A stretch of DNA of 64,000 bases, from assembly GCF_020514115.1 (NCBI RefSeq), contig NZ_VTKZ01000009.1, positions 1 to 64,000 on the forward strand, given 5' to 3'. The stretch is from Synechococcus sp. MU1642. GTDB lineage: Bacteria; Cyanobacteriota; Cyanobacteriia; PCC-6307; Cyanobiaceae. Positions 7,618 to 15,306 of the stretch are shown one piece after another. The first letter of the stretch is position 1. Each line of letters opens with the position of its first letter. The notes under the pieces were generated by a model. The model saw only the letters and a program-made list of their open reading frames with translations, was not told the origin of the DNA and ran no database searches. Both the position numbers and the translations under genes were made by a program.

Positions 7618-8754
7618 GTGGTCAAATCCCAGTCCCGCCCGCTTGTCGTCTCCGCTTTGGCGGGGGGATTGCTGGTGGCCGGCGTGTCGGCGCTTCCCTT
7701 GGCCGTTGCCCCTCAGCAGGCCGAGGCGCGCCCGGCGATCCGTCGTGACTCATTCGTGGCAGCCGCTGTGAAGCGCAGTGGTCCGGCAGTGGTCACCCTG
7801 GAGACGGCGCGGACCGTCAGTAAGTCCAGTGTTGCGGGTGTGCCGCCGGCTCTGATGCGGGACCCGTTGTTTCGCCACTTCTTTGGCATCCCACGCTCCA
7901 CAGCCCCGCGCTCCGGGGTGCAGCGCGGCCAAGGCAGTGGGGTGATTTTCGATGCCAAGGGCCTGCTGCTGACCAACGCCCATGTGGTTGAGGGGGCAGA
8001 TCAACTGTCCGTGGGCCTCTCCGATGGCAGAAGGGTGCCCGCCCGAGTGGTGGGAAAAGACAACCTCACCGATCTCGCTGTGGTGCGTCTTGAGGCCTCT
8101 GGGCCCTGGCCTGTTGCCCATCTGGGGAATTCCGACCGGCTCAGCGTGGGCGACTGGGCGATTGCCGTCGGCAATCCCTATGGGCTGGAAAGCACGGTGA
8201 CCCTGGGAATCATCAGCAACCTCAATCGCAATGTTGCCCAGCTGGGAATTTCCGGCAAACGTCTTGATCTGATTCAGACCGACGCGGCGATCAATCCCGG
8301 CAACTCGGGCGGGCCACTGCTCAATGCCGATGGTGAAGTGATCGGCATCAACACCTTGGTCCGATCCGGGCCTGGGGCAGGGCTGGGCTTTGCCATCCCG
8401 ATCAATCGCGCTCGAACCATTGCCCAGCAGCTCGTGTCCAGCGGTAAGGCCCGTCATCCTGTGATTGGCATCCGTCTGTCGCCGGTGCCTCGGCCCACTC
8501 CCACATCCCATGTACCTCCAGGTGCGGTGATTCGCGCGGTCCAGCCTGGAGGGCCAGCGGACCGCGCCGGGCTCAAGGTTGATGATGTGATCACGCGATT
8601 TGATGGTCAGGCTGTCGCTGACCCTGCTGCGGTGGTCAGTGCCATTGAACGTCGCGGTGTCGGTGGAACGGTTGTGCTGGAGGTGGAGCGTGGTCAGGAG
8701 CTGGTCACGATTGACGTCAAGCCGGTCGATTTATCGGCCTTGACTCCCGGCTGA
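7618..8754 (+). CDS. HtrA/Deg-type serine protease
   Basis: A 378-residue S1C protease starting with GTG. A signal peptide or anchor (residues ~1-37, ending AEARP) directs it out of the cytoplasm. The trypsin-like domain has His122 in TNAHVV, Asp152 in TDLAVVRL and Ser230 in [10 protein letters not shown]. One PDZ domain follows (~285-375, with [18 protein letters not shown]). Cyanobacterial Deg proteases degrade damaged envelope and thylakoid proteins. Which paralogue this is (HhoA, HhoB or HtrA) cannot be told from the window. It converges on the twin-CX3C peptide gene. Confidence 0.95.
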   Translation: MVKSQSRPLVVSALAGGLLVAGVSALPLAVAPQQAEARPAIRRDSFVAAAVKRSGPAVVTLETARTVSKSSVAGVPPALMRDPLFRHFFGIPRSTAPRSGVQRGQGSGVIFDAKGLLLTNAHVVEGADQLSVGLSDGRRVPARVVGKDNLTDLAVVRLEASGPWPVAHLGNSDRLSVGDWAIAVGNPYGLESTVTLGIISNLNRNVAQLGISGKRLDLIQTDAAINPGNSGGPLLNADGEVIGINTLVRSGPGAGLGFAIPINRARTIAQQLVSSGKARHPVIGIRLSPVPRPTPTSHVPPGAVIRAVQPGGPADRAGLKVDDVITRFDGQAVADPAAVVSAIERRGVGGTVVLEVERGQELVTIDVKPVDLSALTPG

Positions 8755-8764
8755 TGCTGCGGGC

Positions 8765-8953
8765 TTAGGCCTCGTCGGCGTCCCTCAGTTGTTCAACGCA
8801 TTGGGTGATGCACTCGCCATCGTCGAGCGAGCAGGTGGTGATGCACTGGAAATAGGTTTCCACCGCGTCCCAGGTCTGTTCATGGGGTGCCGGGCCTGGT
8901 GCTGATGAACCGCCAACGGCTGCGCTGTTGCTTGGGCCGGAAACCATGTTCAT
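8765..8953 (-). CDS. small twin-CX3C protein
   Basis: A 62-residue protein. Residues ~1-26 are low-complexity (Ser/Gly/Pro/Ala). The rest is a short helical region with Cys37-x3-Cys41 and Cys48-x3-Cys52, a twin CX3C pattern able to form two disulfides between antiparallel helices or to bind a metal. No signal peptide is visible. It converges with the HtrA-type protease, 10 bases from its stop. No function is assigned. The cysteine spacing makes a random frame unlikely. Confidence 0.6.
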   Translation of the reverse strand: MNMVSGPSNSAAVGGSSAPGPAPHEQTWDAVETYFQCITTCSLDDGECITQCVEQLRDADEA

Positions 8954-9066
8954 CGTTGCTGCGGTTCAGTTTTGTCAGCTTATGCAGACGAAAACTGCAG
9001 GTAAAGAGAAATAAGTCTTCCTGCCTAAGGCTGTGTGAAGTTTTCGTTGCTGCGGTCTGATCTCAG

Positions 9067-10791
9067 TCAGGCCGCCTTTTTACGTCGGGCATCTCGGGCT
9101 TTCTGCTTTTCTTTGTTGGCTTTCCGCTTGGCCTCTCGTTCCACAGCCAGTTCTTTCTCCTTGGCTTCAGCTCTTTCCTCTTCTTTTTTCTCGAGGTAGT
9201 AGTTGTAACCCCCCCTGTACATCACCAGTTCGCCCTCTCGCAGTTCGACAATCCGGTTGGCCACGCGGGAGATGAAATAGCGGTCATGGGAGACCAGCAG
9301 CGCGGCTCCTTCGTAGGCCATCAAGGCGTCCTCGAGCATCTGCTTGGCCGGGATGTCGAGGTGATTGGTGGGCTCATCCAGGACCAGAAGATTGCAGGGG
9401 GTGAGCAGCATCAGCGCCAGTGCTAGTCGGGCTTTCTCGCCTCCGCTGAGCTTCCCGACCTCCTTGAACACCGTGTCGTTGCTGAAGCAGAAGCTGCCCA
9501 GCAGCGAACGAACCTGGGTCTGGGTCCAATCGGGAACCGCTTCATACATCGTGTCGATCACGGTCTTGGACAGATCCAGGGCTTCGGCCTGGTTCTGTTC
9601 GAAGTAGCCCGCAATCACGTTGTGCTCCCCAAGCCTGGCACTGCCTTCATCGGGGGGTTCTACACCCATCACCAGGCGCAGCAGGGTGGACTTGCCCGCA
9701 CCATTGGGGCCGACGAAGGCGATGCGGTCACCCCGCTCAACCTCCAGTTCAGCCCCCAGGAACAGGATCTTGTCTCCGTAGCTGTGGGTGACGTTGTCGA
9801 TCAGGGCGACCTGAGCTCCAGAGCGCGGAGCGGGCGGGAACTGAAAACTCGGCCCTGCCACGGATTCGCTCGGTGCCTCCACCCGTTCAACCTTTTCCAG
9901 TTGCTTCTCTCGGCTTTTGGCTTGGGTGCTGCGGGTAGCGCTGGCACGAAAACGATCGATATAGGCCTGTTGGGTGGCGATGTCTTTCTGCTGGCGTTCG
10001 AAGGCCGCCTGCGTGGCCTCCCGTTCCATTTGTTTCTGTTCCAGGTGGGCGGTGTAGTTCCCCAGATAGCTGCGGGACACCCCCCTCTCGGTAGAGACAA
10101 TCTGATTGCAGACCCGGTCGAGGAAGGTGCGGTCGTGGCTGATGACGACGAGGGCAGCGCTCTGCTCCAGCAGGTAGTTCTCCAGCCACTGGATGGTCTC
10201 GACATCCAGATGGTTGGTCGGTTCGTCCAGCAGCAGCAGATCCGGTTCCTGCAGCAGGATTTTCCCTAGGGCGATTCGCATCTGCCAGCCCCCGGAATAG
10301 TCCTTCACCTGCAGCTCAGCGCCCTCCGGAGTGAATCCGATCGTGGGCAGGAGCTTGTCGATGCGGGCATCGAGTTCGTAGCCATGTAGTGCTTCGAAGC
10401 GGCTCTGCAGCTGTCCAAGTTGTTGGATCAGCTGGTCCAGATGATCGGGATCTTCAGCAGCGCGTTCCGACCCCATGGCTTCTTCCACCTGCTGTTGCCG
10501 GTTCATCACCTCGGCGGCTTCGCCGAAGGCTTGAAACAGTTCCTGGCGCACGGTGCGCTCCAGGTCCACGTCGAATTCCTGCTGGAGGTAGGCGATGCGG
10601 GGCTCCCCTTGCCGAACCACCTGGCCGCTGGTGGGCTCTTCGTGCCCGGCAATCAGACGCATCTGGGTGGACTTGCCGGCGCCGTTCACCCCCACCAGGC
10701 CGATCCTGTCTCCGGGTTTTACCTCCCAGGTCACGGCCCGGAGCACTTCCCCAGTCGGGTAGATCTTGCTGACGTTTTCGAGTCGCAGCAC
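9067..10791 (-). CDS. ABC-F family ATPase
   Basis: 574 residues with two ABC domains and no membrane part. The first has GVNGAGKST and the signature DYSGGWQMRIALGK; the second has GPNGAGKST and KLSGGEKARLALA. Both are followed by LLLDEPTNHLD-type Walker B sequences. The inter-domain linker (~residues 245-310) is charged and helical, as in EttA/Uup/YheS proteins, and the C-terminus is a Lys/Glu-rich coiled coil. ABC-F proteins act on the ribosome E site or in stress responses. The subfamily is uncertain. It is divergent from a small membrane protein gene. Confidence 0.93.
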   Translation of the reverse strand: MLRLENVSKIYPTGEVLRAVTWEVKPGDRIGLVGVNGAGKSTQMRLIAGHEEPTSGQVVRQGEPRIAYLQQEFDVDLERTVRQELFQAFGEAAEVMNRQQQVEEAMGSERAAEDPDHLDQLIQQLGQLQSRFEALHGYELDARIDKLLPTIGFTPEGAELQVKDYSGGWQMRIALGKILLQEPDLLLLDEPTNHLDVETIQWLENYLLEQSAALVVISHDRTFLDRVCNQIVSTERGVSRSYLGNYTAHLEQKQMEREATQAAFERQQKDIATQQAYIDRFRASATRSTQAKSREKQLEKVERVEAPSESVAGPSFQFPPAPRSGAQVALIDNVTHSYGDKILFLGAELEVERGDRIAFVGPNGAGKSTLLRLVMGVEPPDEGSARLGEHNVIAGYFEQNQAEALDLSKTVIDTMYEAVPDWTQTQVRSLLGSFCFSNDTVFKEVGKLSGGEKARLALALMLLTPCNLLVLDEPTNHLDIPAKQMLEDALMAYEGAALLVSHDRYFISRVANRIVELREGELVMYRGGYNYYLEKKEEERAEAKEKELAVEREAKRKANKEKQKARDARRKKAA

Positions 10792-10861
10792 CGGCGGAAG
10801 GCGTGATGCCCCCCATCATCCCTGTCGGCAAACTGGTGATGGTTCCCGGAGGATGGTCGCC

Positions 10862-11038
10862 ATGCTGAAACTTGAGCAGCTGGCCGCTCTCTTGGTGGCC
10901 GCAGGCTTGGCGATCGTGAGTTATTTGCTCTTTTTCAGTTGGGCCGGAGGTGGCGGATACGAACGCCGTCAGCGCACTGAGCCCCAGGCGTTGCTGTCAT
11001 TCGAAGCTGCAGAGTTCAAAGACCGCCTCTCGCCTTGA
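10862..11038 (+). CDS. small membrane protein
   Basis: A 58-residue protein with one transmembrane helix (LAALLVAAGLAIVSYLLFFSW), a Gly-rich turn and a polar tail ending EFKDRLSP. The ATG at 10862 was chosen because GGAGGA lies eight bases upstream; the ATG at 10853 is too close to it. The 3' end overlaps the convergent Nif11-like gene by 23 bases. It is divergent from the ABC-F gene. The function is unknown. Confidence 0.6.
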   Translation: MLKLEQLAALLVAAGLAIVSYLLFFSWAGGGGYERRQRTEPQALLSFEAAEFKDRLSP

Positions 11039-11246
11039 CCAGCCAGCGTTGGCTGTCTTCATCTTCGAGGCTGGCCAGATGCTCCCGCACCTCTTGGGTT
11101 GTGACGGGTAGCCCCAGTTGGTCGCCCAGGCTGCAGATGCTGGCCATGGCGCCGTTGGGATCTTGCAGCGCCTGACGGAACAGCGCCTGGGTCTGCTCCG
11201 GATTGCTACTGATTCGGGTGTACAGCTCTGCGGCGTTGGAAGCCAT
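11016..11246 (-). CDS. Nif11-like small protein
   Basis: A 76-residue acidic helical protein. The pattern AELYTRISSNPEQTQALFRQAL followed by ICSLGDQLGLPVTTQEVREHL fits the Nif11/Nif11-like leader family: an N-terminal helix, then a G-x-x-V/I-T-x-x-E hinge and a second helix. It ends ARGGL, so there is a GG pair but no core peptide behind it. In this lineage Nif11-like sequences also serve as leader peptides of lanthipeptides. No modification enzyme is in the window, so a stand-alone Nif11-domain role is more likely. Confidence 0.55.
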   Translation of the reverse strand: MASNAAELYTRISSNPEQTQALFRQALQDPNGAMASICSLGDQLGLPVTTQEVREHLASLEDEDSQRWLVKARGGL

Positions 11247-11293
11247 CGCGATCTGAGCAACTGCTCAAACGCTATTCAGTGCTGAAGGTCTTG

Positions 11294-11593
11294 TCAGGCG
11301 GCTTGTTCGATGCCGTCATCCTGCTGCCCCAAGGCCGATGCGTCCTTCATGCTGCGGGCATCCATGCAGAGCACCTTGCGCAGTTGGGCGTAGTTGGCGG
11401 CCTGGGTGCCGCGTCCTTCTTGGGAGGCGCTGTATTCGGCCCGTTGCAACACATGGTGCAGGTGGGTCAGCAGATAGGTGCTGATCACGGCTGATACCAG
11501 CACGTCGCTGTTTTCAGCGCTGCGACGGGGACGTCGGGACTGAGCGCGGGAGCCGGCTGGACTGCGACGGGAGCGTGGTGAGGCTTGTGTCAT
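11294..11593 (-). CDS. hypothetical protein with basic N-terminus
   Basis: 99 residues. Residues 1-26 are rich in Arg, Ser and Pro. The middle part (SDVLVSAVISTYLLTHLHHVLQRAEYSA) is a predicted helix with a His-rich patch, followed by a polar tail. No domain was recognised; the basic N-terminus could bind nucleic acid, which is only an inference. It is divergent from the ribbon-helix-helix gene, with about 100 bases and a candidate operator between them. A GGAG-like ribosome-binding site lies upstream of the ATG. Confidence 0.55.
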   Translation of the reverse strand: MTQASPRSRRSPAGSRAQSRRPRRSAENSDVLVSAVISTYLLTHLHHVLQRAEYSASQEGRGTQAANYAQLRKVLCMDARSMKDASALGQQDDGIEQAA

Positions 11594-11633
11594 GGGGTAC
11601 TCCGAGGAGGACCAATGCCCCCACCATAGTCAT

Positions 11634-11672
11634 GGATACTATCCTTGACCATCTCTGTACACTTTTTAGTAG
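11634..11672 (+). promoter_or_regulatory. candidate promoter with adjoining inverted repeat
   Basis: TTGACC (11645-11650) and TAGTAG (11667-11672), 16 bases apart, resemble -35 and -10 boxes for the ribbon-helix-helix gene whose GTG start is at 11699. Directly against the -35 box lies the inverted repeat GGATA-C-TATCC (11634-11644), a possible operator that would also cover the divergent promoter. If right, the TTG at 11645 is promoter sequence and not a start codon. Confidence 0.4.
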
Positions 11673-11698
11673 CAGAGCCTCTTCTTGGGGATCCGGTC

Positions 11699-11992
11699 GT
11701 GCCCACCCGTCAGACCTCATCCAGTGGGAAGCCCAAGTCCCCGAGAATTCAGGTGGTTCTGCCTGAGGACCTCTGCGCGCGTCTCACGGCGATGGCGGAG
11801 CTGGAATCCCGCACGGTGAGCAACATGGCGCGGGTTCTCATCCAGCAGGGTGTGCAACGCCATGAGCAGGAGTTGGAGGCGTCCGCACCGGCCCCGACCC
11901 GAGAGGAGCGCCTGCGGTCCGCCTTGGAATCACAGCAGCCACGCCGTCTGCGGGGCGCGCCCAGGCGCTTGCGCCTGCACCGGCCTGGTTAG
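11699..11992 (+). CDS. ribbon-helix-helix DNA-binding protein (predicted)
   Basis: A protein of about 97 residues. After a polar N-terminus comes PRIQVVLPEDLCARLTAMAE followed by SRTVSNMARVLIQQGV, the strand-helix-helix layout of CopG/Arc-type regulators. The C-terminal tail is Arg-rich. GTG at 11699 is preferred to the TTG at 11645, which falls in a promoter-like sequence. Such proteins bind short inverted repeats as dimers and often repress their own promoter. The stop overlaps the end of the convergent anmK gene by four bases. Confidence 0.65.
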   Translation: MPTRQTSSSGKPKSPRIQVVLPEDLCARLTAMAELESRTVSNMARVLIQQGVQRHEQELEASAPAPTREERLRSALESQQPRRLRGAPRRLRLHRPG

Positions 11993-13128
11993 GCCGGATT
12001 CACCTGCACGCCGAGCACGGCTTCCCGACTGGCTCCGGTGACGGCGGGCACATTGCCGGGATGCCCTTTGTGGTGCCACCAGGCCAATAACGCGAATACA
12101 AGGGCTTCTCGGGCTTCAGTCGGCACCCCCAGCCTGCTGCTCTCGTCCAGCCGCAAGCCTCGGCAGCGCCGCCGCAGCTCATCAATCAACACGGGGTTTT
12201 GGCTGCCACCTCCAGCTGTGATCATTTCGATTGGTGCGATGCCACGTCTTTGGCGCAGGTGCTCAAGATCCTGGGCAACTACAGCAGCGGGAAAGGCAGT
12301 CAGGGTTGCGATGGCGTCTGTCGCTGAGGCTCCATCGAGCTGACGCAGGCGCCGGGTGAGGTCGTCCTGCCCGAAACACTCCCGTCCCGTGGATTTCGGT
12401 GGTGTCAGCTGGAAGTAATCCTCTTGAAGCCAGCGCTGGATCCAGCCCTCATCCGCACGGCCCTGCGCTGCCATCACTCCACCCTTGTCGAAGGGTTGGG
12501 CTCCATTGGTGAAGTGGCGCATGCCCAGGTCGATCAGGCTGTTGGCTGGTCCGCAGTCCCATCCCAAGACAGCGCTATGGCGGTCGCTCCCACTGCCGGG
12601 GGGGATCAGGGTGAGGTTGGCAATGCCGCCCAGGTTCAGTAGTGCCCGCCAGCCCTGCGTGTGTCCCAGCAGCGCCGCATCGGCCCGAGGCACGAGCGGT
12701 GCTCCCTGCCCTCCAAGCACCAGATCAGCCGCGCGGAAGTCATGGACCACTGGCCTTTGCAGCAGATGGGCCAGCAGTGGGGCCTGCAGCATCTGCCAGC
12801 TGCCCCCCCCTGCCCCTTGGGCCGGGGGGCGGTGCCAGACGGTTTGGCCATGGCAGCCGATCAGCTCAGCTTGTGCACCCGGGTCGCAGGCCAGTGCCGC
12901 GTCGGCTTGCACCTCCGTGATGGCTTCCGCCAGCTCCAGCCAGACGGCAGCCGGCATCGGTGCGCCCTGGCCGGCTGCCACCACCTCTTGCTGCAGTTGG
13001 AGCGGATAGGGCTGATGGTGGTGGTGAAGCAGGGACCACTGAGGACGCTGGGATGGGCCGTCGAAGCGCGCCAGCACAGCATCGACACCGTCAGCACTGG
13101 TTCCGCTCATCAGCCCGAGGCAGTGCAT
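11989..13128 (-). CDS. anmK: anhydro-N-acetylmuramic acid kinase
   Basis: A 379-residue AnmK. The N-terminal GLMSGTSADGVDAVL is the family phosphate-binding motif; GCHGQTVWH, DFRAADLVLGGQGAPLVP, LNLGGIAN, GWDCGPANSLID and the C-terminal ITAGGGSQNP block are all present. The enzyme converts 1,6-anhydro-MurNAc from peptidoglycan turnover to MurNAc 6-phosphate. It is the last gene of a leftward run and begins five bases behind ktrA. Confidence 0.95.
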   Translation of the reverse strand: MHCLGLMSGTSADGVDAVLARFDGPSQRPQWSLLHHHHQPYPLQLQQEVVAAGQGAPMPAAVWLELAEAITEVQADAALACDPGAQAELIGCHGQTVWHRPPAQGAGGGSWQMLQAPLLAHLLQRPVVHDFRAADLVLGGQGAPLVPRADAALLGHTQGWRALLNLGGIANLTLIPPGSGSDRHSAVLGWDCGPANSLIDLGMRHFTNGAQPFDKGGVMAAQGRADEGWIQRWLQEDYFQLTPPKSTGRECFGQDDLTRRLRQLDGASATDAIATLTAFPAAVVAQDLEHLRQRRGIAPIEMITAGGGSQNPVLIDELRRRCRGLRLDESSRLGVPTEAREALVFALLAWWHHKGHPGNVPAVTGASREAVLGVQVNPA

Positions 13129-13132
13129 CGGC

Positions 13133-13837
13133 TCAGTTTTTCGGGAGCCGTTGCAGGTCGTCCACCAGTCCCATCACCACCAGCAGATGCCCCTCCTCCA
13201 GCACGTGGGATGCCGGTGGGTTGACCATCAGGCTGCTTTGTGGTCCTGCCGCCAGCACGTTGACCCTGAAGTTTTTGCGCAAATTCAGATCCCTGAGCGA
13301 GCGTCCCACAAACGGTTCTGGAACCTTGATCTCCTCGATGCAGTGCTGTTCATCCAGGGCTAGCCGCTCCATCAGGTTGGGGCGCACCAGTTCAAGCCCC
13401 AGGCGCTCGCCCTGCATTCGCGAGGGAAAGATCACCCTGTCGGCCCCCACCCGCTTCAGCATTTTTTCGTGGAGGTCACTCGTTGCCCTCGCGATCACCT
13501 GGCGCACGCGGCTCCCCTCGCTGTCTTTGGCGATCAAGGTCGCGGTGATGCTGGCCTCGATCGGTTCACTGATTGCCACCACGACGGTACCCATTTCAAG
13601 CACGCCGGCTTCCCGCAGGGCCTCTTCGTCGGTGCAGTCCACGACGCGGGCCTCCACGCTGGGCTCCACTTGACGCAGTTCATCCACCGCACGCTCTGAA
13701 CGGTCCACGGCCAGCACATCCGCTCCGTTCTGAAGCAGTTCCCGGCATACGGCGATGCCGAAACGGCCTACGCCGATGATCGCGAAGCCGAGGCGATCAC
13801 TACCCTGGACGGGACTCCACTGCCACCACTCCTTCAT
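13133..13837 (-). CDS. ktrA: KtrA-type potassium uptake regulatory subunit
   Basis: A 234-residue RCK protein. The Rossmann dinucleotide-binding domain starts at IIGVGRFGIAVCREL (residues ~19-33) and carries DVLAVDRSERAVDEL. An RCK-C (TrkA-C) domain follows (~150-230, IEEIKVPEPFVGRSLRDLNLR). It forms a cytoplasmic octameric ring gating the KtrB channel in response to ATP/ADP or NAD(H). It lies 24 bases downstream of ktrB, confirming the pairing. Confidence 0.93.
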   Translation of the reverse strand: MKEWWQWSPVQGSDRLGFAIIGVGRFGIAVCRELLQNGADVLAVDRSERAVDELRQVEPSVEARVVDCTDEEALREAGVLEMGTVVVAISEPIEASITATLIAKDSEGSRVRQVIARATSDLHEKMLKRVGADRVIFPSRMQGERLGLELVRPNLMERLALDEQHCIEEIKVPEPFVGRSLRDLNLRKNFRVNVLAAGPQSSLMVNPPASHVLEEGHLLVVMGLVDDLQRLPKN

Positions 13838-13861
13838 CGCTGCCTCCCCCGCTGATCGCGC

Positions 13862-15277
13862 TCAGACATACAGATCCTCGCTGGGGTAACCGACTCGATT
13901 CTGGCGATTGATCTGGATTTGTTCCTGAGTCATCGCTTCCCAGATCGCACTCAGCAGCAACAGGATCCCCAGTCGTCCCACAAACATTCCCACCATCAGC
14001 ACCGCTTGGCCGAAACGGGGGAGTTCAACGGTCACCCCCAGATCCAGGCCCACCGTGGCAAAGGCGGAGATGCAGGTGAACAGCATTTCCATAAAGGTGA
14101 ACGAATCCTTGCCGTTCAAATTGCTAGCGATGCTGATCAGCATTGCCATGGCCATCACGAACAGCAGGGAGCCCACCGTGATGCCGACGGCCCGCAGCAC
14201 CACCTTGTCGCTGATGCTTCTGTTGCGGATCACCACCACCTCCCGGCCCCGCAAGGTGGAGCGGGTGGCCGCCATCAAGGCCGCCACGGTGGTGGTCTTA
14301 ATCCCACCACCGGTGCCGCCGGGGCTGGCCCCGATGAACATCAGCACCATCAGCAGTAGGAGGCTGGATTCGGTGACGGTGTCGAGCGAGAGCGGAACGG
14401 TGCTGAAGCCGGCTGTGCGTGCCGTGATGGATTTGAACAGTGCTGTGAGCCATCGCTCAGACAAGGGCATGCCTGCGAAGATCTCGCCTTGGTTCAACCA
14501 TTCCGTTAGGGCCAGCCCTCCTGCTCCGAAGGCGATCAAAAGCATAGTGGTGCGCAACACAAGGCGGGAGTGCAGGCTCAGCCGCCGCCGGCCTCGCCGT
14601 CTGCGCAGCAGCTGCGTGCTCAGATCGCTGGTGACACGCCACCCCAGGCCACCGGCCACGATCAGCAGCATCACCACGGCATTCACAACGCCATTGCTGC
14701 GGTAGTGCTCGAGGCTGTTGCTCCAGAGTCCGAATCCCGCGTTGTTGTACGCAGAGATGCTGTGGAACACCGCAGCCCAGAGGCGTTCGGCGTGGTTGGG
14801 GATGTCATCGAACCCGAAGTGATAAAGGATCACGGCCCCCAGCAGAATCACCAGCGTCGCCGTCAGGGCAATGCCACGAAATGTGCGCCCAACGCCCCCC
14901 ACGCCGAATTCATCCAGGGCCTGGCCCCGGTCCAGTCGGCGCCGCAGGGCTGTTCCCTGCACCACAAAGCCCTGCAAAAACGTGGTGATGGCCATCAAGC
15001 CAAGGCCCCCCGCCAGGATCATCAGAGCCAGCACCACCTGACCAAAGGTCGTGAGATCGGTGCCGATGTCGATGATCGACAGCCCCGTCACGGTGATGGC
15101 GGATGTGGCTGTGAACAGAGCTTCCCAAAGCCCAACGCGGCTTGAGGAGCACAGCGGAGTGGCCAAAAGCAGTGTGCCGATCAGCACTACCAGCAAGCCA
15201 GTCACCACGGTGAACTGGGGAACCGTGAGCCGACGATGCCAGCCCTGGCTGCGTTCGATGACCCTTCCGATCGGCAC
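13862..15277 (-). CDS. ktrB: KtrB/TrkH-type potassium transporter
   Basis: A 471-residue membrane protein of the Trk/Ktr/HKT superfamily, with the four M1-P-M2 repeats visible as hydrophobic pairs flanking pore loops such as TATSAITVTGLS, SAYNNAGFGLWS, TARTAGFSTVP and SAFATVGLDLGVT. The Gly in each loop is the selectivity-filter residue. GASPGGTGGGIKTTT is the conserved segment in the third repeat. It imports K+ (Na+-coupled in cyanobacterial Ktr). The partner KtrA follows directly; a third KtrE-like subunit is not evident here. Confidence 0.93.
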   Translation of the reverse strand: MPIGRVIERSQGWHRRLTVPQFTVVTGLLVVLIGTLLLATPLCSSSRVGLWEALFTATSAITVTGLSIIDIGTDLTTFGQVVLALMILAGGLGLMAITTFLQGFVVQGTALRRRLDRGQALDEFGVGGVGRTFRGIALTATLVILLGAVILYHFGFDDIPNHAERLWAAVFHSISAYNNAGFGLWSNSLEHYRSNGVVNAVVMLLIVAGGLGWRVTSDLSTQLLRRRRGRRRLSLHSRLVLRTTMLLIAFGAGGLALTEWLNQGEIFAGMPLSERWLTALFKSITARTAGFSTVPLSLDTVTESSLLLLMVLMFIGASPGGTGGGIKTTTVAALMAATRSTLRGREVVVIRNRSISDKVVLRAVGITVGSLLFVMAMAMLISIASNLNGKDSFTFMEMLFTCISAFATVGLDLGVTVELPRFGQAVLMVGMFVGRLGILLLLSAIWEAMTQEQIQINRQNRVGYPSEDLYV

Positions 15278-15306
15278 AGGCGCGCGCGAGATCTGACCAG
15301 TGTTGT

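Noticed and set aside
7750-8511. 253-residue open frame antisense to the HtrA-type protease
   Set aside because: The protease frame carries an intact catalytic triad and signal peptide; the antisense frame has no domain.
9622-10269. 215-residue open frame on the plus strand inside the ABC-F gene
   Set aside because: It is an antisense shadow of the two ATPase domains; the composition follows the sense codons and no start signal or motif supports it.
11645-11698. Longer N-terminus for the RHH protein from TTG 11645
   Set aside because: The extra residues match no RHH pattern, and TTGACC with TAGTAG at the right spacing look like a promoter; GTG 11699 is preferred.
11016-11992. Toxin-antitoxin module formed by the RHH protein and its neighbours
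   Set aside because: RHH proteins often act as antitoxins, but none of the adjacent small proteins shows a toxin fold (RelE, MazF, PIN), and the genes are divergent or convergent and not in one operon.
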